Positions 7,944 to 15,970 of a stretch of 16,866 bases of DNA are shown piece after piece. A program made the translations under genes and the position numbers. Under the pieces are notes generated by a model. It was not told the DNA's origin, made no database searches, and worked only from the letters and a program-made list of their open reading frames with translations. Source of the DNA: an uncultured Alphaproteobacteria bacterium (GTDB lineage: Bacteria > Pseudomonadota > Alphaproteobacteria > Rhodobacterales > Rhodobacteraceae); the NCBI GenBank assembly GCA_929200295.1, contig CAKMZE010000019.1:12420-29285 (forward strand). The letters are read 5' to 3'. Numbering within the stretch: the first letter of the stretch is position 1; the number at the start of each line of letters is the position of its first letter.

Positions 7944-7955
7944 AACTGATCAGTT
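7944..7955. promoter_or_regulatory. 12-bp perfect palindrome, possible operator of the efflux operon
   Basis: AACTGATCAGTT reads the same on both strands and lies about 100 bases before the adaptor ATG, in the expected zone for a repressor or activator site. Which regulator would bind is unknown, as none is encoded nearby. Confidence 0.4.
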
Positions 7956-8054
7956 TAGCATAAAGATTAATCCGGTTTGAGACTTGCACCGTATCCCTGA
8001 GTGATTACATAAATAATTCCCCTCTAAGACAGCCCGCTTAGCCATAGGTCCCAC

Positions 8055-9308
8055 ATGAAGATTATACCGATCATCACCGCATTGCTGGTTTCCGCAACGC
8101 TTTACTTTGCAATTTTTGAGCGCGAGCGTTTGGTTGCGTTCTCGCAAAGCTTTGGAGCCGACGGGGCGACTGAAGGCACCGATGTCGCCACAGATCAAGT
8201 GGCGACCGCAGAGCCTACAACGCAAGAGCAAGCCACAGGCGTTAAGGTCGTCGCGTTGAAATCAACGGCACAAGTGATCGACAGCGCCGTGATCCTGCGC
8301 GGCCGCACTGAGGCTGCACGGCAAGTAACGGTCGCGGCCGAAACATCCGGCCGGGTCATTTCAGAGCCGCTGCGCAAGGGTGCCTATATTACAGCTGGTG
8401 AGCATCTTTGCCAGCTTGACCCCGGCACGCGCGAAGCAAATCTCGCTGAGGCGCGCGCGCGTCTTGCAGAAGCCAGAGGACGCGTCCCAGAGGCACAAGC
8501 CGCAATCGCAGAAGCCAATGCCCGCGTGCGTGAGGCCGAGATCAATGTAAATGCCGCACGGCAACTCTCTGAGGGTGGCTTTGCCTCAGAGACGCGGCTT
8601 GTCAGCGCCGAAGCCGTGGCCGAGGCAGCAGCAGCGGGCGTTCAGCGCGCCACATCAGGGGTCGCCTCTGCACAAGCAGGTATTGAGGCTGCCATGTCAG
8701 CCGTCGCCGCAGCCGAGCGTGAGATCGAACGTTTGACCATTCGCGCGCCCTTTGCAGGCTTACTTGAAACCGACACGGCGGAGCTGGGCACATTGATGCA
8801 ACCGGGGGCGGCCTGTGCAACGGTAATCCAATTGAACCCCATTAAGCTGGTGGGTTTTGTCCCTGAAACAGATGTAAGCAAGGTCACAGTGGGTGCGCCT
8901 GCGCAAGCAATGCTTGCCACAGGTGTTGCGACCGGTGGGCAGGTTTCATTCCTCTCACGCTCTGCCGATGAAACAACACGTACATTCCGCGTTGAAATCA
9001 CTGTTCCAAACGAAGACCTAAGCATCCGCGATGGTCAGACCGTGGAAATCGTTGTCGCATCAGATGGGACAATGGCCCATCTTCTCCCGCAGTCGTCATT
9101 GACGTTAGACGATGACGGGCTCTTAGGCGTGCGGACAATTGATGCTGCACAAAACGCGCTCTTTATCCCTGTCACGCTGGTGCGCGACACGGCAGAGGGC
9201 GTGTGGCTCACCGGATTGCCGGAAACCGTCGATGTGATTGTCGTCGGTCAAGAATTTGTCATTGATGGCGTGCAAGTCGCGCCCACCTTTCAGGAGATCA
9301 AAGGATGA
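8055..9308 (+). CDS. RND efflux periplasmic adaptor (membrane-fusion protein)
   Basis: This 417-residue protein is the adaptor of a tripartite RND efflux pump, linking the inner-membrane permease to an outer-membrane TolC-type channel. An N-terminal hydrophobic segment (residues about 4-20) anchors it or serves as a signal. An acidic, Thr/Gln-rich linker follows. The first half-lipoyl motif is AAETSGRVISEPLRKGAYI. Then come an Ala/Glu/Arg-rich coiled-coil hairpin (about 125-230), the second half-lipoyl motif (LTIRAPFAGLLETDTAELG) and the beta-barrel domain (VGFVPETDVSKV onward). Its TGA overlaps the permease ATG (ATGA), showing translational coupling. The ribosome site is weak (AGG only). No outer-membrane channel gene is present, so a channel encoded elsewhere is probably used. 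The substrate cannot be told from sequence. Confidence 0.93.
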   Translation: MKIIPIITALLVSATLYFAIFERERLVAFSQSFGADGATEGTDVATDQVATAEPTTQEQATGVKVVALKSTAQVIDSAVILRGRTEAARQVTVAAETSGRVISEPLRKGAYITAGEHLCQLDPGTREANLAEARARLAEARGRVPEAQAAIAEANARVREAEINVNAARQLSEGGFASETRLVSAEAVAEAAAAGVQRATSGVASAQAGIEAAMSAVAAAEREIERLTIRAPFAGLLETDTAELGTLMQPGAACATVIQLNPIKLVGFVPETDVSKVTVGAPAQAMLATGVATGGQVSFLSRSADETTRTFRVEITVPNEDLSIRDGQTVEIVVASDGTMAHLLPQSSLTLDDDGLLGVRTIDAAQNALFIPVTLVRDTAEGVWLTGLPETVDVIVVGQEFVIDGVQVAPTFQEIKG

Positions 9309-12300
9309 CCGGTATCGTCGATTGGGCCGCGTCACGCGCCCGCATGGTGCTTGCCTTTATTAGCCTCTCGCTGATTGCGGGAGGCATGGCGTATGTGGGC
9401 CTGCCCAAAGAAGGCGAACCCGACATCGAGATCCCCGCGATTTTCGTCTCTGTCCCCTTCCCCGGCATTTCTGCGGCGGATAGTGAAACGCTGCTGGTCA
9501 AACCAATGGAAACCGAACTGTCCGACCTTGATGGCCTTAAAACCATGAGTGCGACCGCATCAGAGGGCTACGCAGGCGTCGCACTTGAGTTTGAATTTGG
9601 CTGGGACAAAACCAAAGTCATGGCAGATATTCGCGACGCGATGAACTCAGCCGAATCCAAATTCCCGAATGGCGCTGATAATTATTCGATCAATGAGATC
9701 AACTTTTCTGAGTTCCCCATTATCGTTGTGAACCTCACTGGCGCCGTGCCAGAGCGCACGTTGCTACAGGTCGCAAGCGGCTTGCAAGAACGTATCGAAG
9801 GGCTTGATGCCGTGCTCGAGGCAGGGCTTGCCGGAGAGCGCGATGAGATGCTCGAGGTCGTCATCGACCCGCTCAAGCTTGAAGCCTATAACGTCACTGC
9901 AGGTGAGCTGATCGGTGTTGTCAACAACAACAATCTCTTGATCGCGGCAGGCGAGATTGAGACAGCGCAAGGCACATTCGCGGTCAAAATCCCCTCATCC
10001 TTTGATGAACCGCGCGATATTTATGACCTGCCTGTGAAAACAAACGGTGATCGCGTCATCACCCTCGGTGATCTTGCCACAATCCGCCTCACGTTTGAAG
10101 ACCGGTTGAGCACGGCGCGCTTTAATGGCGTGAATACGGTTGCGCTTCAGGTCGTCAAACGCAAAGGATTTAACCTGATCGACACGACCGCCCTCGTCAA
10201 AGAAACCGTTGAAGAGGAGCGCGCCAGCTGGTCGCCCGAACTACGCAGCGCTGTAGACATCGGCACGTCGAATGACCAATCACGGGGTGTTGCCTCAATG
10301 GTGAGCCAGCTTGAGGGCTCGGTTCTTACAGCTGTTGCACTGGTGATGATTGTCGTTTTGGCCGCACTCGGCACCCGCCCTGCGCTGTTGGTTGGCTTTG
10401 CGATCCCCACGTCGTTTCTGCTGTGCTTTGCGCTTCTTGCGATTATGGGCATTACGATTTCAAACATTGTGATGTTTGGCCTAATCCTCGCTGTGGGGAT
10501 GCTCGTGGATGGGGCCATCGTTGTGGTCGAATATGCCGATAGGCGTATTCAAGAGGGCTCTGGCCCGATGACGGCCTATACTGATGCAGCAAAACGCATG
10601 TTTTGGCCGATCATCTCATCCACCTGCACAACGCTCTGTGCGTTCTTGCCCATGCTTTTCTGGCCCGGCGTGCCGGGGCAGTTCATGGGTATGCTGCCCG
10701 TGACATTGATCTTTGTGCTTTCAGCCTCGCTCGTTGTGGCGCTGATCTATTTGCCTGTTATGGGCGGTGTCACTGGACGGTTAAGTGCCTTGTTCGGGCG
10801 CTCTTCTGACGCGCTACGCCGCAGCCTGCCGTGGGTGGTTCGGGCCTTACTGGTGCCTGTGGCCCTTTTGGTCGTCTTTACAGGGGCGATGCTGACGCTC
10901 AACCCCGGTTACCTCAGCGGCGAGGCTGTTCAGACATCGGGGCTTAACGCGTCATTGCCTGGCATTATCCTGTTTCTGCTTGGCGCTGTCTTTGCCTCGA
11001 TCACAATCGGAGCAGCTAAAATAACGCGCCGCGCAAAGAGTATCAAATCAGGCTATCGTCGCAGCCCTTTTGGCTATTTTACCGCCTTTATTGCAGGCAA
11101 CCCTATTATGCCTTTGGTGACCATTGCCGGGGTGTTTTTTGTCGTCAGTTCGATCTTCACCTACTTTGGCGCAAATAATAACGGCGTTGAGTTCTTTGTT
11201 GAATCTGAGCCTGAGCAAGCCATCGTTTACGTACGCGCCCGCGGGAATCTCTCGCTTGAGGAAAAGGATGCATTGGTGCGTCAAGCCGAAGACGTGGTTC
11301 TCGCCCATCCCGGCGTCTATAACGCCTTTGCCTTCGCAGGCGAAGGCGGTTTGAACACGAACACAGGCGGCGCCAGTAACCCGCGCGATACGATCGGGCA
11401 AATCCAGCTTGAAACAGTGCCATGGGACGACCGCGTCGGGATCGAAGAGCTTGATGGCGACGTTGTTTTGGAAGAGCTGCAAACCGCATTGAATGAAATC
11501 CCTGGTATCCGCTCAGAAATCTTAGCGCAGGCCCGTGGCCCAGCGTCAGGTAAGCCTGTACACCTGCGGATACGCGGCGAAAACTTTGGCGATCTGATTG
11601 CCGCAACACAAATGGCGCGTACGCAGTTTGAGACAACAGATGCCCTGACCCAGATCGAAGACACCCTGCCCCTGCCCGGCATCGACTGGGAAATTCAGGT
11701 TGATGTCGAAAAGGCAGGCCGCTTTGGCGCTGATGTGGCCTCTGTCGGGGCGATGGTACAGATGGTCACACGTGGCATCTTTCTCGACACAATGCGTGTC
11801 GATAGCTCTGACGAAGAGATCGAGATCAGGGTCCGTCTCCCCGCAGAGGACCGTGTGCTGTCCACACTTGATAGCCTGCGCGTACGCACCAATGCGGGCC
11901 TTGTGCCCCTCTCAAACTTCATCACCCGTACACCAGTCGCCAAGCTCGCACAAATCGACCGTATTGAGCAGAAACGCTATTTTGATATCAAAGCCGGCGT
12001 CGAAAGCGGCTGGCAGCAAATGGTCAATGCTGAAACCGATGAGCCAATTGCCATTGTAACCGAGGCCGCGGCAGACGCGACTGATGCGTTCACAATCAAT
12101 GGGTCAGATTACACGCTCGTTGCAATAAACGAAGGTGTCGCTCGCGATGATCTTGCCGATTTTTATGACACAAACGATGCCGCGACGATAACTGCGATCA
12201 ATCCCAACGAGCGGATCGCGCTATTGACAGAATGGCTCGAGACGAACCCTCTGCCTGCGTCCGTGTCATGGGAATGGACTGGAGACCAAGAGGAACAAGC

Positions 12301-13021
12301 TGAATCAGGCCAGTTCCTAATGTCTGCATTTGCAGGGGCCTTGGGTCTGATGTTCATCATCCTGCTGGCGCAATTCAACTCGTTCTATAATTCGTTTTTG
12401 GTGTTGATGGCGGTTGTGATGTCTACTGCGGGTGTCCTCGTGGGGATGCTTGTCATGGATCAGCCGTTCTCGATCATCATGACGGGCACGGGTATTGTCG
12501 CCCTTGCGGGGATTGTGGTGAATAACAACATTATTCTCATCGATACCTACCAAGAATACAGCCAGTTCATGCCCCGGTCCGAGGCGATCATCCGCACGGC
12601 TGAGGCGCGTATCCGCCCTGTTCTTTTGACAACGATCACGACCATGGCCGGGCTTGCACCAATGATGTTTGGTCTGAGCCTCGACTTTATGAACGGTGGG
12701 TATAGCATTGATAGCCCAACAGCACTGTGGTGGAAGCAATTGGCAACCGCCGTGGTCTTTGGCCTAGGCATCGCGACGATGCTGACGCTGGTGTTTACAC
12801 CTGCGATGTTGGCAACACGGGTGTGGGTCACGACATATGTCCTCTGGTTTGCGCGCTTACTCGCTAGGCTGTCATTGGGCCGCTCAAGCCGCGCAGCACA
12901 AGACTGGGCTTTGCAACGTCAAGCAAAGCGGATCAAACGACCAGAGTTCATCTGGACAGAAGATGATGATAATTTGGCCACGCCCACACCCTTGCCAACA
13001 TCGGTTCAAGCCGCGGAATGA
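9305..13021 (+). CDS. RND efflux permease with two large insertions
   Basis: This is the proton-driven inner-membrane pump of an RND efflux system. At 1238 residues it is about 200 longer than AcrB-type pumps. It has the duplicated plan: TM1 (about 14-32), a periplasmic porter domain, TM2-6 with GMLVDGAIVVVEYADRR, a second porter domain, and TM8-12 with GIVVNNNIILID and ALWWKQLATAVVFGLGIATM. One of the two AcrB proton-relay aspartates is kept (D402) but the next position is Gly; the position of AcrB Lys940 is Asn. Residues about 500-600 add two predicted helices (513-532, 551-572) before the TM7 equivalent (601-621). Residues about 903-966 add a hydrophilic Asp/Ala/Thr-rich segment in the second porter half. 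A charged tail follows TM12. Substrate unknown. The start is set by the ATGA overlap. Confidence 0.95.
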   Translation: MTGIVDWAASRARMVLAFISLSLIAGGMAYVGLPKEGEPDIEIPAIFVSVPFPGISAADSETLLVKPMETELSDLDGLKTMSATASEGYAGVALEFEFGWDKTKVMADIRDAMNSAESKFPNGADNYSINEINFSEFPIIVVNLTGAVPERTLLQVASGLQERIEGLDAVLEAGLAGERDEMLEVVIDPLKLEAYNVTAGELIGVVNNNNLLIAAGEIETAQGTFAVKIPSSFDEPRDIYDLPVKTNGDRVITLGDLATIRLTFEDRLSTARFNGVNTVALQVVKRKGFNLIDTTALVKETVEEERASWSPELRSAVDIGTSNDQSRGVASMVSQLEGSVLTAVALVMIVVLAALGTRPALLVGFAIPTSFLLCFALLAIMGITISNIVMFGLILAVGMLVDGAIVVVEYADRRIQEGSGPMTAYTDAAKRMFWPIISSTCTTLCAFLPMLFWPGVPGQFMGMLPVTLIFVLSASLVVALIYLPVMGGVTGRLSALFGRSSDALRRSLPWVVRALLVPVALLVVFTGAMLTLNPGYLSGEAVQTSGLNASLPGIILFLLGAVFASITIGAAKITRRAKSIKSGYRRSPFGYFTAFIAGNPIMPLVTIAGVFFVVSSIFTYFGANNNGVEFFVESEPEQAIVYVRARGNLSLEEKDALVRQAEDVVLAHPGVYNAFAFAGEGGLNTNTGGASNPRDTIGQIQLETVPWDDRVGIEELDGDVVLEELQTALNEIPGIRSEILAQARGPASGKPVHLRIRGENFGDLIAATQMARTQFETTDALTQIEDTLPLPGIDWEIQVDVEKAGRFGADVASVGAMVQMVTRGIFLDTMRVDSSDEEIEIRVRLPAEDRVLSTLDSLRVRTNAGLVPLSNFITRTPVAKLAQIDRIEQKRYFDIKAGVESGWQQMVNAETDEPIAIVTEAAADATDAFTINGSDYTLVAINEGVARDDLADFYDTNDAATITAINPNERIALLTEWLETNPLPASVSWEWTGDQEEQAESGQFLMSAFAGALGLMFIILLAQFNSFYNSFLVLMAVVMSTAGVLVGMLVMDQPFSIIMTGTGIVALAGIVVNNNIILIDTYQEYSQFMPRSEAIIRTAEARIRPVLLTTITTMAGLAPMMFGLSLDFMNGGYSIDSPTALWWKQLATAVVFGLGIATMLTLVFTPAMLATRVWVTTYVLWFARLLARLSLGRSSRAAQDWALQRQAKRIKRPEFIWTEDDDNLATPTPLPTSVQAAE

Positions 13022-13031
13022 TATAGCCCCC

Positions 13032-13063
13032 GCCCCAAGCGCTCTGATCAGAGAGCTTGGGGC
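13032..13063. terminator. Strong hairpin after the efflux operon, terminator-like but without a T tract
   Basis: Ten bases after the permease stop, a 32-base inverted repeat pairs GCCCCAAGC with GCTTGGGGC, then one G/A mismatch, then the self-complementary CTCTGATCAGAG. The GC-rich outer stem of 9 bp is stable, but the next bases are AACGCATGG, so it is not a classical intrinsic terminator. It may stabilise the efflux mRNA 3' end, act with Rho, or partly separate rluE from the operon. Confidence 0.55.
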
Positions 13064-13131
13064 AACGCATGGTATGGTGCAATGAAAGTTACGCATTCAC
13101 AGCTGCGGGTCACGTCTTTATAGCTTATCAC

Positions 13132-13698
13132 ATGTCGCGCATATTGCTCTTGAACAAACCCTATGACGTGCTGTCGCAGTTCACAGATTTGCGCAGCCCC
13201 AGCCCGCGTCAAACGCTCTCAGATTTCATCGATATCCCGCATGTTTATCCTGCCGGTCGCTTAGACCGCGATAGCGAGGGGCTGCTTGTTTTAACTGATG
13301 ATGGAAAACTGCAAGCGGCTATTAGCAATCCGAAGTTTAAGCAGCCCAAAACCTACTATGTTCAGGTCGAAGGGGCGCCAAGTGACGCGGATCTTGCCCC
13401 ACTGCGCAAAGGGATCACTCTCAAAGACGGCCCCACACGGCCCATTAAAATAGAGCACGCAGAACCACCCCATCTATGGGAGAGGTCACCACCTATCCGC
13501 CAACGTAAATCCATACCGGACACATGGCTAAAGCTAATCCTCACAGAAGGGCGCAACCGTCAAATTCGCCGGATGACAGCACATATTGGCTTCCCAACAC
13601 TCCGCCTCGTCCGCTGGCAAATCGGCGATTGGACAGTAAAAAACCTCGCGCCCGGTGAGTGGCGCGAGGTTGATAGCATGAAATTCAAGAGCCCGTGA
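13132..13698 (+). CDS. rluE: 23S rRNA pseudouridine synthase, RluE type (RsuA family)
   Basis: RluE converts U2457 (E. coli numbering) of 23S rRNA to pseudouridine. The 188-residue protein matches the E. coli RluE pattern as I recall it: NKPYDVLSQFTD, the catalytic motif GRLDRDSEGLLVLT with the nucleophilic Asp at residue 45, TYYVQVEG, LKDGPT, RKSIPDTWLKLILTEGRNRQ and RRMTAHIGFPTLRLVR. There is no N-terminal S4 domain, as in RluE. The frame is open further upstream to a TTG at 13057, but that extension is unrelated to the family and overlaps the hairpin. ATG 13132 begins the conserved part directly (SRILLLNKPYD). The ribosome site is weak. Its stop is 9 bases from that of the convergent lipoprotein gene. 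Confidence 0.93.
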   Translation: MSRILLLNKPYDVLSQFTDLRSPSPRQTLSDFIDIPHVYPAGRLDRDSEGLLVLTDDGKLQAAISNPKFKQPKTYYVQVEGAPSDADLAPLRKGITLKDGPTRPIKIEHAEPPHLWERSPPIRQRKSIPDTWLKLILTEGRNRQIRRMTAHIGFPTLRLVRWQIGDWTVKNLAPGEWREVDSMKFKSP

Positions 13699-13707
13699 GG
13701 GATCTGA

Positions 13708-14334
13708 TCACTTCTTTACAGCAACGATCCCGATTACAAAATCATCACTGGTATTCGCGCCAGTTACCTTTCCGTCGGTATCCATAGCGCGAAGGCCTTT
13801 CATTTCATTCGTGCCATTTCCAAGGATTGCAGTTCCATGGAACTTACCGTCAAGTTCACCTGCAATAGTGTAGTTTTCACTATTCTCAGTGAGCGTGCCT
13901 GCATAATCAGTCGTAAACTTATTATATGATGAATTTTCGCCAAACTCGCTGTCATTGCCACCTAGCGTAAGAGATCCAGTCACATTATTATCAAAATTAT
14001 CTACGGTCCCTGTAACATCTCCATCTCCCGCAAAGCTGACTAGAATATTTACATCACCATTCGCAGTGATCATTTCGCTCACCCCGGGTAAAGCAATGAT
14101 CGCTTTGCCTTCAAACGATGCAGTTCCAGGATTTTTCATCGCTGCACGTGTTGTCCCGTGGGTGGGCAGGTCTTCTGCTAGTGTCGCAAAATCACTACCA
14201 TCTTTATAGGCCTCAAGTCCGCTAAAGTCGATGGCGACTGGCTCTTTGGATACAGTGGCTGTTCCACCGCAAGCTTGTAGCAAACTCATTGAGAGCCCCG
14301 CCACGCAAAGCGCCATGCATTTATTGAATTTCAT
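13708..14334 (-). CDS. Unknown lipoprotein, possibly a TbpB-like beta-barrel surface lipoprotein
   Basis: I do not recognise this 208-residue protein with certainty. It has a clear lipoprotein signal: a basic start, a hydrophobic core, and lipobox LQAC with the lipidated Cys at residue 22. There is no Asp at +2, so outer-membrane sorting is likely. The mature part is rich in Gly, Asn, Asp and Thr. Its second half alternates as a beta-barrel would (VTGTVDNFDNNVTGSLTLGG, YAGTLTE, GELDGKFHGTAILGNG). The GKFHG segment and glycine spacing resemble the C-terminal barrel of TbpB-like and Slam-dependent lipoproteins, where GxFYG is common. That link is inference from pattern only. A GGAA ribosome site lies close to the usual distance. 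Codon use and base content are AT-richer than in neighbours, so it may be accessory or acquired. Confidence 0.8.
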   Translation of the reverse strand: MKFNKCMALCVAGLSMSLLQACGGTATVSKEPVAIDFSGLEAYKDGSDFATLAEDLPTHGTTRAAMKNPGTASFEGKAIIALPGVSEMITANGDVNILVSFAGDGDVTGTVDNFDNNVTGSLTLGGNDSEFGENSSYNKFTTDYAGTLTENSENYTIAGELDGKFHGTAILGNGTNEMKGLRAMDTDGKVTGANTSDDFVIGIVAVKK

Positions 14335-14351
14335 ATTTTCAGTTCCTGTAA

Positions 14352-14370
14352 AGTTAACATTTGGTTAACT
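14352..14370. promoter_or_regulatory. Perfect 7-5-7 inverted repeat before the lipoprotein gene
   Basis: AGTTAAC, five bases (ATTTG), then GTTAACT. The two GTTAAC cores are 11 bases apart, one DNA turn, as expected for a dimeric regulator. The repeat lies 18 bases upstream of the lipoprotein ATG, just before its ribosome site, so binding there would block transcription or initiation. Confidence 0.45.
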
Positions 14371-14458
14371 AATGCAAGGAAAGCATGTAAGAAATAAGTG
14401 AGTATTTAGTCATTCTCACGACATTTTAAGAGTGAAAATTTTGCATTGTTTCTCATAC

Positions 14459-14482
14459 AAAAAAAATACGCTTAACCGCATA
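14459..14482 (-). terminator. Candidate intrinsic terminator of the pnt operon
   Basis: On the minus strand, 45 bases after the pntB stop, TATGC can pair with GCGTA (one T-G wobble) around a 6-base loop, followed directly by eight T. The U tract is strong but the stem is short. Confidence 0.45.
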
Positions 14483-14526
14483 AAAACTCAGAATATGCCG
14501 TCAAAACAACCTCTAAGAAATCTCTT

Positions 14527-15957
14527 TCACCCCAGTATTTTAGGAAGCAAAGCATCAATTGACGCTTTTGCGTCTCCATAGAACATGCGCGTGTTCTCTT
14601 TAAAGAAGAGCGGGTTTTCGATGCCGGAATACCCGGTACCCTGCCCTCTTTTTGACACAAAGACTTGCGTCGCCTTCCAACATTCCAAAACAGGCATGCC
14701 AGCAATTGGCGAGTTTGGGTCGTCCTGTGCGGCTGGATTCACGATATCATTAGACCCGATGACAATCGCAACATCAGTTTGCGGGAAATCATCATTGATT
14801 TCATCCATTTCCAGCACGATGTCATAAGGCACCTTTGCCTCGGCCAAGAGCACATTCATATGCCCGGGCAAGCGCCCTGCCACAGGATGAATAGCAAAAC
14901 GGACCAATTTACCTTTTGCACGCAGCTTGCGCACGAGCTCTGACACAGATTGCTGTGCTTGCGCCACGGCCATACCGTAGCCGGGGATGATGATCACGCT
15001 TTCCGCCTCGTTCAGCGCCGCGGCAACGCCATCGGCATCAATCGCCACCTGCTCGCCTTCGACAGCCATCTGTTCACCTGTAGGGCCGCCAAATCCGCCT
15101 AAGATCACGCTGATAAAGCTGCGGTTCATCGCCTTGCACATGATATAGGATAAGATCGCCCCAGATGAGCCCACAAGCGCGCCCACAACGATCAAAAGGT
15201 CATTGCCAAGGCTAAAGCCAATCGCCGCCGCAGCCCAACCGGAATAACTATTCAGCATTGAAACGACCACGGGCATATCCGCCCCGCCAATGCCCATAAT
15301 CAAATGATATCCGATAAAGAGCGCTGCACATGTCATCAATACAAGCGGAAGAATCCCCCCCGATTGGACATACCATATCAGACAAAGAACCGAGACCACC
15401 GCAGCCGCGATATTCAGCAGATGTCCCCCCGGTAGCTTTACAGCCTTCGAATCCACACGGCCAGCAAGTTTTCCATATGCAATCACAGACCCTGTGAACG
15501 TCACGGCCCCAATGAAAATACCTAAGAAAAGCTCGACACGCAGGATATTGATCTCAACGGCAGATTTCTTTGCAATCAAGGCCGCAAAGACGCCCAATTC
15601 ATCTGTGTTGGCCGCAGCGGCTGCATTGCCAATTTCCAAATGTGCAATGAAGCCTACAAAAACCGCCGCAAGCCCCACGAGGCTATGCATCGCGGCAACA
15701 AGCTCGGGCATTTGCGTCATCTGGACCCGCGTAGCGAGCAGGTAACCAATCACACCACCACCAGCGATCAGCACAAGCGACAAAAGCCATAGCCCTGATC
15801 CCGGCCCGATCAATGTCGCAAAAATAGCCAATGCCATGCCCGCGATGCCGTACCAAACGGCGCGCTTTGCGCTTTCTTGGCCAGACAGCCCCCCGAGAGA
15901 CAAGATAAACAAAACAGCTGCGACAACGTAAGCCGCCGTGGTAAATCCAAATGCCAT
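14527..15957 (-). CDS. pntB: NAD(P) transhydrogenase subunit beta
   Basis: PntB pairs with PntA in the proton-translocating transhydrogenase, which uses the proton gradient to reduce NADP+ with NADH. The 476-residue protein begins with the membrane domain II (about nine helices, residues 1-265), containing MPELVAAMHSLVGLAAV. Its His falls at residue 91, the position of the functional His91 of E. coli PntB, when ATG 15957 is used. Domain III, which binds NADP(H), follows with GYGMAVAQAQ, GRLPGHMNVLLAEAKVPYD, VLEMDEINDDF, GSNDIVNPAA and TGYSGIENPLFF. A GTG directly before the ATG (15960) is an alternative start; the AAGGGGG ribosome site is better placed for the ATG. pntA ends 13 bases upstream. 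The protein is about 14 residues longer than the E. coli one. Confidence 0.96.
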   Translation of the reverse strand: MAFGFTTAAYVVAAVLFILSLGGLSGQESAKRAVWYGIAGMALAIFATLIGPGSGLWLLSLVLIAGGGVIGYLLATRVQMTQMPELVAAMHSLVGLAAVFVGFIAHLEIGNAAAAANTDELGVFAALIAKKSAVEINILRVELFLGIFIGAVTFTGSVIAYGKLAGRVDSKAVKLPGGHLLNIAAAVVSVLCLIWYVQSGGILPLVLMTCAALFIGYHLIMGIGGADMPVVVSMLNSYSGWAAAAIGFSLGNDLLIVVGALVGSSGAILSYIMCKAMNRSFISVILGGFGGPTGEQMAVEGEQVAIDADGVAAALNEAESVIIIPGYGMAVAQAQQSVSELVRKLRAKGKLVRFAIHPVAGRLPGHMNVLLAEAKVPYDIVLEMDEINDDFPQTDVAIVIGSNDIVNPAAQDDPNSPIAGMPVLECWKATQVFVSKRGQGTGYSGIENPLFFKENTRMFYGDAKASIDALLPKILG

Positions 15958-15970
15958 CACCGCATCCCCC

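Larger units (their letters stand above)
7789..8054. promoter_or_regulatory. Divergent regulatory region between the YfgM operon and the RND efflux operon
   Basis: This is the longest gap in the window (266 bases) and is AT-richer than the flanking genes. Besides the candidate minus-strand promoter it holds a perfect DnaA-box sequence (7920-7928), a perfect 12-bp palindrome (7944-7955) and a weak possible plus-strand promoter, TTGCAC followed after 16 bases by TACATA, near 7985-8012. No ORF in it has a credible start or protein signature, and no regulator gene lies beside the efflux operon. The region must carry promoters in both directions. Confidence 0.55.
14335..14526 (-). promoter_or_regulatory. 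AT-rich leader and promoter region of the lipoprotein gene
   Basis: This 192-base gap between pntB and the lipoprotein gene is strikingly AT-rich. It contains a weak terminator for pntB (14459-14482), an inverted repeat (14352-14370) and several A/T runs that could serve as -10 elements, none convincingly paired with a -35 box. Its composition and the terminator suggest the lipoprotein has its own promoter. No ORF here looks real. Confidence 0.45.

Noticed and set aside
7789..7989. N-terminal extension of the YfgM-like protein
   Set aside because: The extra residues are unlike the family and cross the candidate promoter; the GTG at 7788 has a good ribosome site and gives the expected N-terminus.
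13057..13131. TTG-initiated extension of the rluE product
   Set aside because: It overlaps the hairpin and has no ribosome site, while the RluE-like sequence starts right at ATG 13132.
14472..14705. Minus-strand 77-codon frame overlapping the end of pntB
   Set aside because: Most of it lies inside pntB in another frame and it resembles no known protein.
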